NCBI GenBank assembly: GCA_910589415.1
Contig: OU342637.1
Coordinates: 28,922,162 to 28,986,161 of the forward strand
DNA length: 64,000 nucleotides
Origin: Malachius bipustulatus
Lineage: Eukaryota; Arthropoda; Insecta; Coleoptera; Melyridae
Direction of reading: 5' to 3'
Shown here: in pieces, positions 11,001-21,480 of the stretch
Layout: every line of letters begins with the position of its first letter
Numbering within the stretch: the first letter of the stretch is position 1
The notes under the pieces: model-generated
What the model saw: the letters and a program-made list of their open reading frames with translations, nothing else
Databases searched by the model: none
What the model was told of the DNA's origin: nothing
Translations under genes and position numbers: made by a program

Positions 11001-11645
11001 TCAATAGCGAGTATTCTCTTCTCTGGCAGTGATAACAGCTTGAACGCGACGAGGCATGCTTTGGACCACATCCTGCGGAAGATTGTCCCATTCCTGCACG
11101 AGTATGTTACGAAGCTCTATGTTAAATTTCTGAGAACCGGTACAAATTTCCGTAAACGTCTTGGATTGGAGTAAATCGGGACTTCAAGCCGACCAAACAA
11201 ATCGCGTAATTTCAACCTCATGAAGATAAATAGTAACCATCCGCGTAGTGTGGGACCGTGCATTATCATGGATAGAGATTACGTCTTCTCCAAGAATAAC
11301 CATGAGTTCTAGAACCTCTGTCAAGTACCTATGCGCATTCAAAGTCCTATTCTGAGTGTAGACTAACTTACTCCGTATGAGCTCTAAAAGGTATGCCCTC
11401 CATGCCATAAACTGAACCGCCACCAAATGGAAGTCGTTTGACAATACACTCTTGACCATGTCTCTAGCCTTATCATCGCCATACTCTTACATTTTTTATC
11501 TCTCTGAGCTAAGACAAAGTCGCGATTAATCGAAAAAAAACACCAGACTTCAATGCTGTATTATTATCCAGGCGAATTGTTCTCGTGCAAAATTCAACCT
11601 TTCAATCCGATCACTAGAAACGAGAAAGAGGTCGTCTCTAGCTGT
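11001..11645 (-). pseudogene. Tc1-like transposase pseudogene, copy 2
   Basis: The minus strand gives, in order: RIERLNFAREQFAW; then SLVFFFD (first catalytic Asp), where the next codon is a stop in place of the expected Glu; then a block with FHLVAVQF and NRTLNAHRYLTEVLE; then ISIHDNARSHTTRMV (second Asp). A C-terminal block, LVQEWDNLPQDVVQSMPRR, ends at the TGA at 11001-11003. This is a Tc1-type transposase lacking its DNA-binding half. The segment that should hold SPDLNPIE, with the catalytic Glu, is collapsed just after EITRFVWSA. It is distinct from copy 1 (different residues at most positions), so it represents a second Tc1 lineage. It abuts the non-LTR reverse transcriptase remnant upstream on the same strand. 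Confidence 0.85.
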
Positions 11646-12480
11646 TGTAGTCCTTCCTCGTCCTCAACCGTGTATTTAAGTGAGCAGACCAGTCTCTTTT
11701 GTAGCTGAAATACTTGCTGCATTGCTGCACATACTGGAGAGATTTAGAGCAAAGTTTCTTGCAGCTTCGCGCTGACTGTGTCCATCTTCTATAGACACAG
11801 CATAGTATCCTCTCTATTCGACCACTCTCCGTCTTCGGATTACCTGATCCCCCAATCACATACTCAGGCTCTTCATTTTTCTCTTCCCCGCCAGGATGAT
11901 CATTTTTGTTTTCCCCCTGCATAGTTCTACCCCCATTTTCCTAGAGTGTGGCAATATGCAGATTATGCTGTTTCCTCCCAGCTTATTTCATCAATGTCGG
12001 TCACCGTTATTGACAAATCGTCCACATACGCAACCAGGGAAACTCTCTGCCCAGTTCCATGATCAACACCTGGTTGTAGAATTGTAGAGCCTTTCATAAT
12101 GTGGAGCCCAGAACCGATCCTTGTGGGACTCCACTTATAGTCGCGACTGCTTCCCTGTCTGGTTACAATATATTCCTTTTATCCAGGTAAGATTGAACAG
12201 GCATCTCTAGGACCTTTTCCAGCGCCCATTGTCGGTTTACCAGTCGTAAACCCATATCGGCCGCTGTGTACTAGCCCCTTGTCTTCGATTTCCAGTTCTA
12301 GTCTATCTCTTATCAGTCATTCGAAGAGTTTTCTACAGGAAACGATCAGGCATAAAGGTCTGTAGAATATTTTTTCTCCCTCTTTTCTTTTTTTTTCCAG
12401 GAGTACTAGGCTCATCTTTTCGAGAATATCCCCCAACTAGGCAGTCTTTCATGAACCTTGTCATTGTCTCCGGACTCTTT
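11638..12480 (-). pseudogene. Non-LTR retrotransposon reverse transcriptase pseudogene (R1/Loa/Jockey-like)
   Basis: Reading the minus strand from 12480, the first block matches the N-terminal RT region (MTRFMKDCLVGG, then LVLLEKK, then YRPLCLI). KLFE follows, with a stop where Arg is expected, then LIRDRLELEIEDKG and a YGFTTGKPT segment. Next comes the palm motif SGVPQGSVLG (about 12105-12137). After a frameshift, AYVDDLSITVT carries the paired catalytic Asp residues (about 12018-12032), with Val in the usual Ala place of YADD. A further 94-codon frame (11922-11638) continues downstream without clear motifs. At least two frameshifts and several stops make it inactive. The order of RT motifs is secure; the clade is not. 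Confidence 0.83.
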
Positions 12481-12489
12481 TCTGTTGCC

Positions 12490-12838
12490 GTTTATATACC
12501 TACATAACTTGGACTTATGATAAAAAATACGCATACAAAAAAAAAAACCATCCCGAAATTAATTATTAGAAAAATGGCTAACATGTTTTTGTAAGTCCAC
12601 GTATCTGAAAAAATCTAAATCAGTGTTCTTTTTATTCCACAGACCGCATTGACATCTTTGACAGCTGTCAGATTTAACATTTGACAACTGTCAAAAAAAT
12701 TTCCGCGCTTCTCGCGACCTGTTTCTCTCTTTCACGATTAATTTGAACTGTAATAAAACTAACGCGTGACTAACTTTTACGCGAATTGACTTTTTACGCG
12801 CGATCTTGGAAGTTCCCATGTTGGTCCTTCAATAGCAT
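12490..12838. other. Spacer with short palindromes
   Basis: No gene was seen. The segment at 12657-12700 carries repeated, partly palindromic TTTGACAGCTGTCA and TTGACAACTGTCAAA strings, a pattern often seen at ends of insect MITEs. I could not define an element around them. Confidence 0.35.
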
Positions 12839-13154
12839 ATACAGGCTGTCCCATTTTAATGTCCCACCCCGGATAACTTTTGTCAGTGACCTTGAATCAA
12901 AAATTGTTTGGTACAAAAGTTGTACAACTTGGAGGGGGACATTCGATGGCGCTAATACTTTTGACCTTGGGTGCTATTCAAGGTCATTCAAGGTCAACTT
13001 TTTTTTTTTTAATGAAACTTCCTATTTTTGACATCGGCAATCGATTGCGCGTGAAAAAATATGAGACTTTTGTCTGAAACTTTTTTTCTGAAAACGCAAA
13101 TTTAATCGACTTATGCAGCTGCCAAAATTAAAAATTTTTAAGCTTTGTGAATTT

Positions 13155-13957
13155 TGTAACGGGATTTTCGGTATGGTAGAGATGATTCCCCAGGGATGGA
13201 TAATTACCCCCTTTTACCCGTGACAAGTCAATTAGAATAATAAAATCTTTATTTACAATTACGATGGTTATACATATCTGTATCTATTAAATATATATTG
13301 TTGAATCCTGAACGATATGGGCCGACCTTTGTCCACGGCGGCCCGCCTGATTGGCGAGAGATACTGGCGTCGGTGCACGCACCTCTGTTAATTGGTTGAC
13401 CTGACGGACGATTCACCTCCGGCTCTGCTGCGTCAGTAGCTCTCTTACCACCGCACGCTTCGTATCGCATCTGCTGCTGCTGTGGCCTCCGGAATACGCG
13501 ACGTGACGGGATTGCCGGATCGACAACTCAGTACGTCGCGCTCCGACGTCTGGTTTACCTGGCCCTCAATACAGGCCAGGCGTCGTCTGAAAGGATCCTC
13601 CGGGACTTCACTACAGCCCCGGTTGATTCGATCTGGCGATCGATCTCCTGACGTCCAGTTACAGCTAGGCTCGACTCATTTCATCGTCCTGCTGTATCCG
13701 GCTGGGTACTGGATGGAGTGCACTCATTACATGCCTCCTGCCGAAGACCTCCTAGCTCAGTTCACAGGGAGGGAGAGTGGTTCTCGAGTCAGTTCCTCGG
13801 ATCCATCTGATCTGCATCTCCGTTGGGTCTGCTTATATAGCCGGTGCCGGCGAGATAACCTGCTAATCACCGCTGTAAAAACTGTATCCTTCTGATAAAC
13901 CCCTCGATTAATTAAAATAAATAATAATTAACTACGAGTGCCTCGGAATTCGTTACA
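13155..13957 (-). mobile_element. Solo LTR, family 1, copy 2 (803 bp)
   Basis: Starts TGTAACGGGATTTTC and ends AATTCGTTACA. An exact ATTT target duplication flanks it (13151-13154, 13958-13961). It is the most diverged of the three family-1 copies and ~75 bp shorter through small deletions. It has the same orientation as the other two, and it landed inside a foldback element, so it is the younger of the two insertions. Confidence 0.88.
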
Positions 13958-14069
13958 ATTTTTAACTCGAGAATGGTAGCTTTCTAAGAAAATCCGCCAG
14001 AGACAAAAAGTGCTTGGATTTGCGCAAGGAACCGTCACGAATTTTCTTGAACACAGGCGCTGTGAACAG

Positions 14070-14190
14070 AGTTTTCGATTTTGAGCTATTTGTACCGAAT
14101 GAAAAATTAAACTTTTCTTGATGAAAGATTGTTAATTTTGAGCTGCTTGTACCAAAGGAATAATTAAACTTTTCTTGATGAAAAATCTAA
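14070..14190. repeat. Two ~65-bp direct repeats in the foldback loop
   Basis: TTTTGAGCT, then TTGTACC, then AATTAAACTTTTCTTGATGA occur twice in the same order with a few substitutions. Confidence 0.65.
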
Positions 14191-14546
14191 CTTGTGGTTC
14201 TCTTCTAAACCTCACCATTCTCGACTTGAAAATTTTAAAATTTTAAAATTTTCATTTTTGAAGGCTAAATTAATTGAGAAAATTTGCGTTTTCAGAAAAA
14301 AATTCCAGACAAAAGTCTCATATTTTTTCACGCGCAATCGATTGCCGATGTCAAAAATAGGAAGTTCTATTAAAAAAAAAACAAAGTCGACCTTGAATGA
14401 CCTTGAACCTTGTACCCAAGGTCAAAAGTATTAGTGCCATCGAATGTCCCCCTCAAAGTTGTACAACTTTTGTACCAAACAATTTTTGTTTCAAGGTCAC
14501 TGACAAAAGTTATCCAGGGTGGGACATTAAAATGGGACACCCTGTA

Positions 14547-17500
14547 TATAAAAAACAAATCATGACAAAACGTTTTTAGCAAGCTATGTAGCGCAAACAG
14601 ACAGAGACGATGGTGAGTTAGTATGGCACTTTCATCTTGATATCTACAGAAAATCAAGCTACGCAAAATTAAGGAGGGAAGAGAAATGGCACATATTTAT
14701 GTTATCTATGAGATTTAATTATTCTACTTTTTTTACAATAATTGGGAAAACCGCCAATTATTGCACAGTTTGTTTTATTATCGTAATTTTCATTATTTTT
14801 TATGAAAAATTCTGCGTGGGAATAATAATTAATATTATTATCAACCAAGTAATTTAGGTACCTTAATTTTCCTTATTTAAGCATTTTTTAGAACATTTTT
14901 TAAAACATAAACAATAATGTTACACTCTTTCCAGTGTAAGGGCCTACTTAAAAATCCACTTGTTAAAATTTTGATAATATAAAAGTCGTTGCTACAACAA
15001 GAAGTAATCCTTTATTTTACTTGTTAGTAGGGTATTTCCCCAGAAATTAACCTTTAGAGACAGAGCTAAGCGCCTGTAGGATCGTATCGATTCGCTAAGT
15101 CCCTTACTCTGAACACGGGGCGCTGAGAAGTTTCAGCACAGTTGCGGGAGATAATAGGAAAATAAAGTTTTAAGAGTACACAAGGAACATATTAAAGCGG
15201 CCACAATACTGTTTCCAGCACTTCATACTTTCCTAAAGGTAGTTGTTAACGTTTAACGCAAGTTCAAACTCCCCCAGAACCTTCATTTAAAGGCCCGTCT
15301 AAGCCGAAACCCGAAAATACTCATCAAAGTTATAATCATATTTAAAACACTGTTGTAGAGTTCAATCCAATTATTGTGGCTTTCATGTTCACTGAAATCA
15401 ATTTTAAAATTTAATCTCCTGTGGACCATAATCTCTGGTTTATCAAGAAAAAAAAACAGGGTAGGTATACTTTATCGAATATAATAATGAAACATATTAT
15501 TCGCTTTATTAACTCTGATGAAATAAAATAATAACATCCTCAGAATGCCAGGTAATTATAATACCGGCCATTGAAATTTGGTAAATAAAAAAGTACTCGG
15601 TTCGGGGATTGTTCTCTTAGTCTGGGCATCCCTTAAGTTTTGTTGTTAAGTTCCGACGTAGGGTTTGAAATTCTGTTCAAGTTTCTTATTCTTCGAGCTA
15701 TTGAGAGTTAACCCGGTCTACCTCGGAGCTAAATATTTAATAAAACACCAACGAATTTACATTGAAGAATAAAACTTTCCCATCTACAAGTAAAATTAAT
15801 ATCAGCACCCAGCTTTAAATACTAATTACTCATCGAGGTATCAATATTTATGAGCTCTGTAATTTTTTTTACAACTTGTAATTTTGCAGCTTCGATCAAG
15901 TTGTCTTTTATTAACTTGGAAAAAAAATCAGAAATAAAGAAAACAGCGTAAAAATATCGCGATATTTTCCCCGGAAAAGTATTTGTGATAAGAAGGCCAC
16001 CTACTCCAGACTAACTCCTGATTCAAATCATTAGCATCGAGCTCTTATCTTTCAGCCCACATTTACTTTTCAGACGACACCATTAGACTAGCGATACATT
16101 TCCCTTCCTTGGTCCTTGGTTAAAGTTTCCGTGGTTTTTTCTTCAGCAAATAATCCTACAAGTATAAAGATTGCACACTACATTACTACACTAACCTCCA
16201 TAATATCAGTAAAAAAATATATGATAACCTAGTAATGATATGGATTGCTATCTCGGGTATCCTTTTGCTTTTTAGTTCATATAATACACCTGCATTCGTA
16301 TTTTCTGTCTCCAGATACGTCCAAAAAGAGACAGCAAGCGCAGTAAAATCCGATTACTCTATAAAGTTGCCATGTAGTGTGGGGTTGATTTCAAGTAGCA
16401 CATATGAGACATAAAAGTTTTATATCGAATAATCTGGAAGTAACCTGCAAGCTTTAAAATGAATCGAACTTAAAAATGCTATTCAATATAATTTCCTTTT
16501 TATCTTCATTTTGTTCTTTACGCTTTTTACGTTCGCTTTATTTTTATTCAATCAAAATGGTGTGGTTCATTCAATTAAGACTTGACTTTTCTTTGAAAGT
16601 TCCGTTTCGCATCTTTCCATCGTATTGCATGTTCGTGGCTGTGCTACATGCGGGACTCTACCCCTCTTCGTAGTGCGAAGTTAAACAGTCAGTACAATAA
16701 TTATTAATTCTGTCGGTGTATTCTGTACCCTGGTCCTTCGTCTAAATTTCGAACAAGTTTTTTGGTCTTACAAGCCGACTTATTAAAAATTCATAATTAA
16801 CATCCAAACATTAACACTCCAAACCATACATCTTGATCATTCGAGCCCGATTGGTTCTCCATGAAGAGAACCATACAGTCTCGGTTATCCGAGTCCAGAT
16901 TATCAGAGTTCTGAATTATTCACACTGGCGACCGTGAAACTTTGTTTGAAATAGTCCATCATAATAGATTTCTATAAAATACAGAACGTTCTTGTAAGAA
17001 GTTGTAATGTTTACACGTTGGATTTTTTTTATATTGTACAACTGTTTTCCATTTCTTTATATTTTATCTTTTAAACTCTTAACTAATCCTTAATCATATG
17101 CAACCACTTAAGTTGGTCATTTAAGTTGCCTTTTCCAAAATATCGTAATTTCGTAGTCATGTTGGCGGTAGACCAATAGCAGATTTCCACGTACCTCGCT
17201 CAGAGAGTCGATTCTTCGTCTTCTCAATTCCGACCTTCAACGAGTAACTTTTTGGTGTTATTTGGCACTTTTAATTAGACTTTTTGGGACGACCCTCCAA
17301 CCTATATCTACGTGAGCGCTAGCATTTCTATGAACGATCAGAATTCAAGTCCAGGAACCCTGAAGACGTTCCAGCAGTCCGGAAATTTTAAATATTTTGC
17401 TTTTTCAAGATGGCGCCCTACCGTGGCTTCATACTAGTGCTGAAATTTTCATATGGAAGCCAGATGAGTGATTGAAAAAATTTATGAAAGCATGTGTTTT

Positions 17501-17654
17501 GTTGCCATTGGAATGCTCGCTCCATCAGCTACAGAATTTTGGAAGGTTCTGGGTTTGAAATTCTGAGTAAAAAACCGGAGCACCCAACGGCGTAGAATCT
17601 GGGGTTCCATGACACTTTTTTCCTCGTTTAAAAATTCTTAACTTTTTTTTATTA
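14547..17654. other. Gene-poor A+T-rich stretch
   Basis: No coding motif, RNA gene or clear transposon end was recognised in about 3.1 kb. Open frames (for example 16476-16673) are short, A+T-driven and without recognisable domains. Confidence 0.45.
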
Positions 17655-19110
17655 TTGAAATGGATCGCACCTAGGTAGGATGATAAGGAAATTATTTCCA
17701 TCGCCCTCATTAAATCAGCCCAAACCGAAATAGCAAACAGTGCAAGAATAGGTACGTAAATACCTAAAGGTAAAATTGTTAGGAAATTAAAACGCAACTA
17801 CGCGCCCTAAAATCCAATGAAATATTGAAGCCAACAAATTAAATATTCAGAAAAATAGAAATCGCTCTAGCACTAGCTGGTCACATTCCAGCACGGAACA
17901 GCAAGAGAGCGGCCACCGCAAGGGTAAATAAACATTGCCAGATGCCTTTATAAAAGCGCCTCGCACCGATTGAAAGGACAGGATGACCTAGAAACAGACC
18001 GGGTGGAAAAATTTGTGAAATCATGAATCAAACAATAACCCCTTGCAAAGACAATAGTAAGTCGCTAGGTACTCCACCCACGATAATGAAATATAAACCA
18101 ATCAATAAAGCAAAGAAATAAATCACAGTAGCCGGAAATTCACCACGGTTCCTAAACAGCAAGCAGGTGAAAATGCGAAGTGAAAGTTAAGCCGGTGTAA
18201 TTATAATAGTTAGGTACAATGAAAAGACGACAACGCGTCGGCCGATTTTAAGGAAAATTTAGGTAGCTGAAGTTCAGGACAATTCAGTAAGGTAGCCGCG
18301 AAGTCCACTTGCCAAACCTTAAGACAAGTGAGATATGATAAGAAACGAATCACGATATAAGACAGTGCCAATAAGGTGCATTGTTGCGTGTCGTGTTTAG
18401 AAGGCGGGCCACCGCTTCTATAAAAGCAGACGTCTTACAGCAGCTCCAGACAGATAGAGATCAGCTTCCGAGCAGGTCGAATCTGACTTCCTAACCCTTT
18501 ATACGGTACCCAGAGATGGCATATAGTGGACTCCGGGATACCTAATCCTTATCTAAACCTGAAAATTCGAATCCAGAGATGGCATTATAGCGGACTCCGG
18601 TCGAATTTCCCTTATCTACCTTGGAAAAACTCCAGTTGAAAACCCAAAAAGGGCAAATATCGTTTCACGCCAATTTCAAATCACAATTCTAAATTTCCTC
18701 AATAAAATTCGACCAGAGATGGCATTATAGCGGACTCCGGTCGAATTTCCTTTATCTACCTTGGAAAAACTCCAGTTGAAAACCCGAAAAGGGCAAAACA
18801 ATCGTTTCACGCCAATTTCTAATCACAATTCTAATAAAATTCGACCAGAGATGGCATTATAGCGGACTCCGGTCGAGTTTCCTTTACCTATCCCGGGAAA
18901 TCCCAGTGAAACATACTTCATTCGCGTCTCGAAATCAATATTCGCAGTTGGCAAAACTTCTTCGAACCAATTCATTAGTAGATGGCGAAGCGCATATTCT
19001 GAAGGAATTTCCTTCACAAATTTGGGGAAACCCAGAGGTAAATAGACGATCACAGTGGCTTTTCGCACGAGACGATGGGGCCCGGTCCTCCGCGTTACAT
19101 TATTGCTTTT
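17655..19110 (+). mobile_element. Unclassified repeat element, copy A (5' region)
   Basis: This segment matches the minus strand of 32530-34089 over most of its length, with small indels and one ~200-bp gap. The shared 5' boundary is sharp, at TTGAAATGGATCGC. Two TATAAAAG boxes (about 17947 and 18422) occur, the second followed by a complex leader. Then come four copies of a promoter-distal subrepeat and a short conserved reading frame (about 18930-19040) with YSQLA, RTNSLVDG and ILKEFPSQI. The layout suggests the promoter, 5' UTR and start of an ORF of a retrotransposon, truncated downstream. No RT, integrase or transposase motif is visible, so the class is open. Confidence 0.6.
18511..18885 (+). 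repeat. Subrepeats CCAGAGATGGCATTATAGCG in copy A
   Basis: Units begin near 18511, 18574, 18713 and 18846. The last two intervals are ~135 bp and almost identical, including a shared CTCCGGTCGAATTTCC and TTTCACGCCAATTTC. Copy B holds three units near 33061, 33203 and 33264. Tandem 5' units of this kind are known as promoter monomers in some retrotransposons; that role is only inferred here. Confidence 0.75.
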
Positions 19111-20394
19111 TCGGAGTACTTTTTTACATAAAAAGTCATACGCATTAAATTTCGATAGGACGCAGAAAAACTTAAATGAAGCGTTTTTAACATTTTTTCA
19201 TTTTTATTGTTTTTATTAAATAAATAGTTTAAGATTAACCACAAATTGAAGGGCTTGAAGATAAAGCTAAAATGTGAAGTAATTTCAAATGAATTCTTTC
19301 GAAAATGTTATTTAACCGAGTTCAAAAACCTTTTTTATCGAAAAAAATATCAAATAGAGAAAACAATGTATGCAACTCGCATACATCGCAAATATTAGCA
19401 ATAAATATACTTGTACTGATGATAATCAGGGCAGTCGCCTAAGGCTCACATCTTTATCATCATACTCGTATTATTATTTATAATATACTATAACAATAAT
19501 AATAATAGTAATTACCTAGCTACCTGTTATTTTTATTGATCCAGAACCAGAATGTAAATAGGGTTCATTAATGCTAGATTCATATTATCAAAACGAATAG
19601 TATATTAGTGGCTTGTAAGATAGAAAATTTGGGAATTCGTCCTCTTGATATCCAATTCAGATTATCCGTTCCCGTATTTGTTTCTCAGATATATAAACAG
19701 TTGCGTCCCTATGGGTTATTCAAATATTGTGACAGTATAGCAATGAGTGTGGATAGGCATCCTATATACTAGGCATAATAAGCAGCCTTTCACATTATCA
19801 TATTCGAAAGGGCCAGAATTTCAACATCTTCGAGGTGGTGAAATTATTTTTATGTTACTTTGTAACAGTATCTTTTTTATTATAAAACTTGATATCTTAA
19901 AATTAGGTGACATAGAGCAGTTCTCTAATATCAGAGCTAGAGATGATCCAGAGATATGGAAAATTATAAAGTTAAACTAGATTATGATGGAAAGTAACAC
20001 AATGCAAAAAAAAACGAGAAAATTTTTAAAGAAAATGGCGTATTCTTCTCTTTTTTTGTAGATTTCCTAACGAGTGATGCCTAACTGCATCATAAGAAGA
20101 GTATACCGCCAGAGGTATCGCTGACAATTTGCATCATCTGCTTGATACAAACTATTTACGAGTAAGTCTTCTCATAACTCTGGTCTAAATAGCGTTCAAG
20201 AACTTAAAATGTGTGCAAACCTGAGAACGGTCAACTTGAGAAGCATGGAAAAGCTAAAACAGAGAAGGAACGTATAAGCGGTCGCGTTAGAGAGAAAAGA
20301 AGGAAGTTTGGATGACGTAATAGCATGGGTAACGAGTTCCGATAAAGTAAGAAGAGCAAAGTGACAAAAATTGGTTAATGATACGCGTAACTTA
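19111..20394. other. Gene-poor stretch
   Basis: No gene or transposon core was recognised. The segment is A+T-rich with an ATT/ATA-rich patch around 19465-19510. Confidence 0.4.
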
Positions 20395-21115
20395 ATGAGC
20401 AGCCTGTTCCAAGTGTGACATACTCACGCTGTGACCACGACAGGTATTCATCCAACCTTACCAAAGAAACCGAAAGTACTCTAATACGCGCACACTTTGG
20501 ATAAGTGTGGTGTCTCAACCCTATCACCATTTCCTAACGCCCCCTTACTCTCTTTCTCTCAAAAGTGATGGTCAATTATTGTAAAATCTTCACAGCAGCC
20601 ATTCAGAGCCACAAGGGAAGGTTAGTATTTACTATTCAGTCAAAATTTCACCAGAAGGCGAAATTCCTAGAAGCTTATTCCCGGGAATAGAAGTTAAAGC
20701 CGAAAAACTTATAAGGGAGTTGAGTTAAGTTGGTTGCAAGCAGTTCCAGAATTTCATACAACGGAAGCCCCGCACAGATTTTGCATCGATTCATCCAAGC
20801 ACACCAGAGAAACTGAAAGCTCACTAAGCGCACACTACGAAAAAGTGTTTTGTCTCATCCTTGTCATCATTTCCCATAATTTCTACCTCTTGAACCTCTG
20901 ATTCATGGTAAAATGTTCACAGAAGCCACCCAGAGCAACGAGGGAAGGTTAGTATAATAGTAGCCGCTTATTCTGTTTTTTAAATTTCACCACGGGAGAC
21001 AAATGATAATGGAAGCTTATGCTCTAGAGTAGGTCAATCCATAGACTTATAAGGGAGTTGAATTAAGTTGGCCGCAGGCAATCTCACAATTTCATACAAC
21101 TGAAGCTACACAACA
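20395..21115 (+). repeat. Diverged tandem duplication, ~343-bp unit, two copies
   Basis: Landmarks recur 330-346 bp apart in the same order: TTCATCCAA near 20447 and 20793; CACAGCAGCC/CACAGAAGCC followed by GGGAAGGTTAG near 20610 and 20945; CTTATAAGGGAGTTGA at about 20709 and 21048. The units are clearly related but carry many substitutions and indels. They lie directly before an RTE-like C-terminal remnant and might be part of the same element. Confidence 0.7.
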
Positions 21116-21184
21116 CCACCAGCATACAGTATGACATGGTAGCTTGGATCCTCAACGTGTATTGGGAAAACTAGACAGAAACCT

Positions 21185-21480
21185 TCAAGATGTGGGCCTA
21201 CAGTAGGATATTGGACCGAAAATATGACCAGTGTTGTAGAGGTGCTAAGAAATATAAAAAGGCGTAGAGATCATACGGGACGTGAAGCAGAGACACTTGC
21301 AATATCTTGGCCACATAATGAGAGGCTCAAAGTATGGGACTCTGCAACTACAAATCCAAGGGAAAATTGTGGGCAAAAGATCTATTGAAAGGAAAATATA
21401 CTGGCTTAGGAACCTGTGAAAATGGTTCATCTTCATCAAGTTCATCATCGTTCATCAAGTCAAGTCATCTGAACTACTTG
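21185..21480 (+). pseudogene. RTE/BovB-like non-LTR retrotransposon C-terminal remnant
   Basis: Two plus-strand frames together give the C-terminus of insect endonuclease-reverse transcriptase elements: FKMWAYSRILDRKY, the counterpart of the conserved FEMWxxRRML motif; then, after a frameshift, LQYLGHIMRGSKYGTLQLQI, followed by QGKIVGKRS and a YWLRNL block ending in a stop. This YLGHIMR ... IQGKIxGKRS ... WLxNLxxW series is a well-known tail motif. The catalytic domains are absent. A degenerate TCATCAAGT-like repeat (about 21430-21470) follows and may be the element's 3' tail. Confidence 0.8.

Larger units (their letters stand above)
12842..14544. mobile_element. Foldback element with ~310-bp inverted arms, split by a solo LTR
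   Basis: The left arm (12842-13154) and the right arm (about 14230-14544) are near-reverse complements over ~300 bp. They begin CAGGCTGTCCCATTTTAATG and end in the complementary GGGACACCCTG, with TA at both sides (12840-12841, 14545-14546). Because the arms read through partly open frames, the same conceptual peptide appears on opposite strands; this is shadow translation, not a gene. The loop holds two ~65-bp direct units. The left side of the loop is interrupted by a family-1 solo LTR. The element is non-coding, and TA targeting implies Tc1/mariner-class mobilisation (inference). Confidence 0.85.

Noticed and set aside
12786..13031. Frames sharing SHFNVPP...ITFVSDLE peptides here and at 14370-14666 (opposite strand)
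   Set aside because: They are translations of the two inverted arms of the same foldback element. The similarity is that of the DNA, and one frame runs beyond the element into unrelated sequence.
17525..17797. Peptide WADLMRAMEIISLSSYLGAIHF shared with 33959-34264
   Set aside because: It lies at the 5' edge of the inverted element pair and reads opposite to the element's promoter. The flanking residues differ completely where the DNA homology stops, so it is shadow translation.
21245..21448. 67-codon minus-strand frame
   Set aside because: It is antisense to the RTE-like C-terminal motif, which is recognisable on the plus strand.
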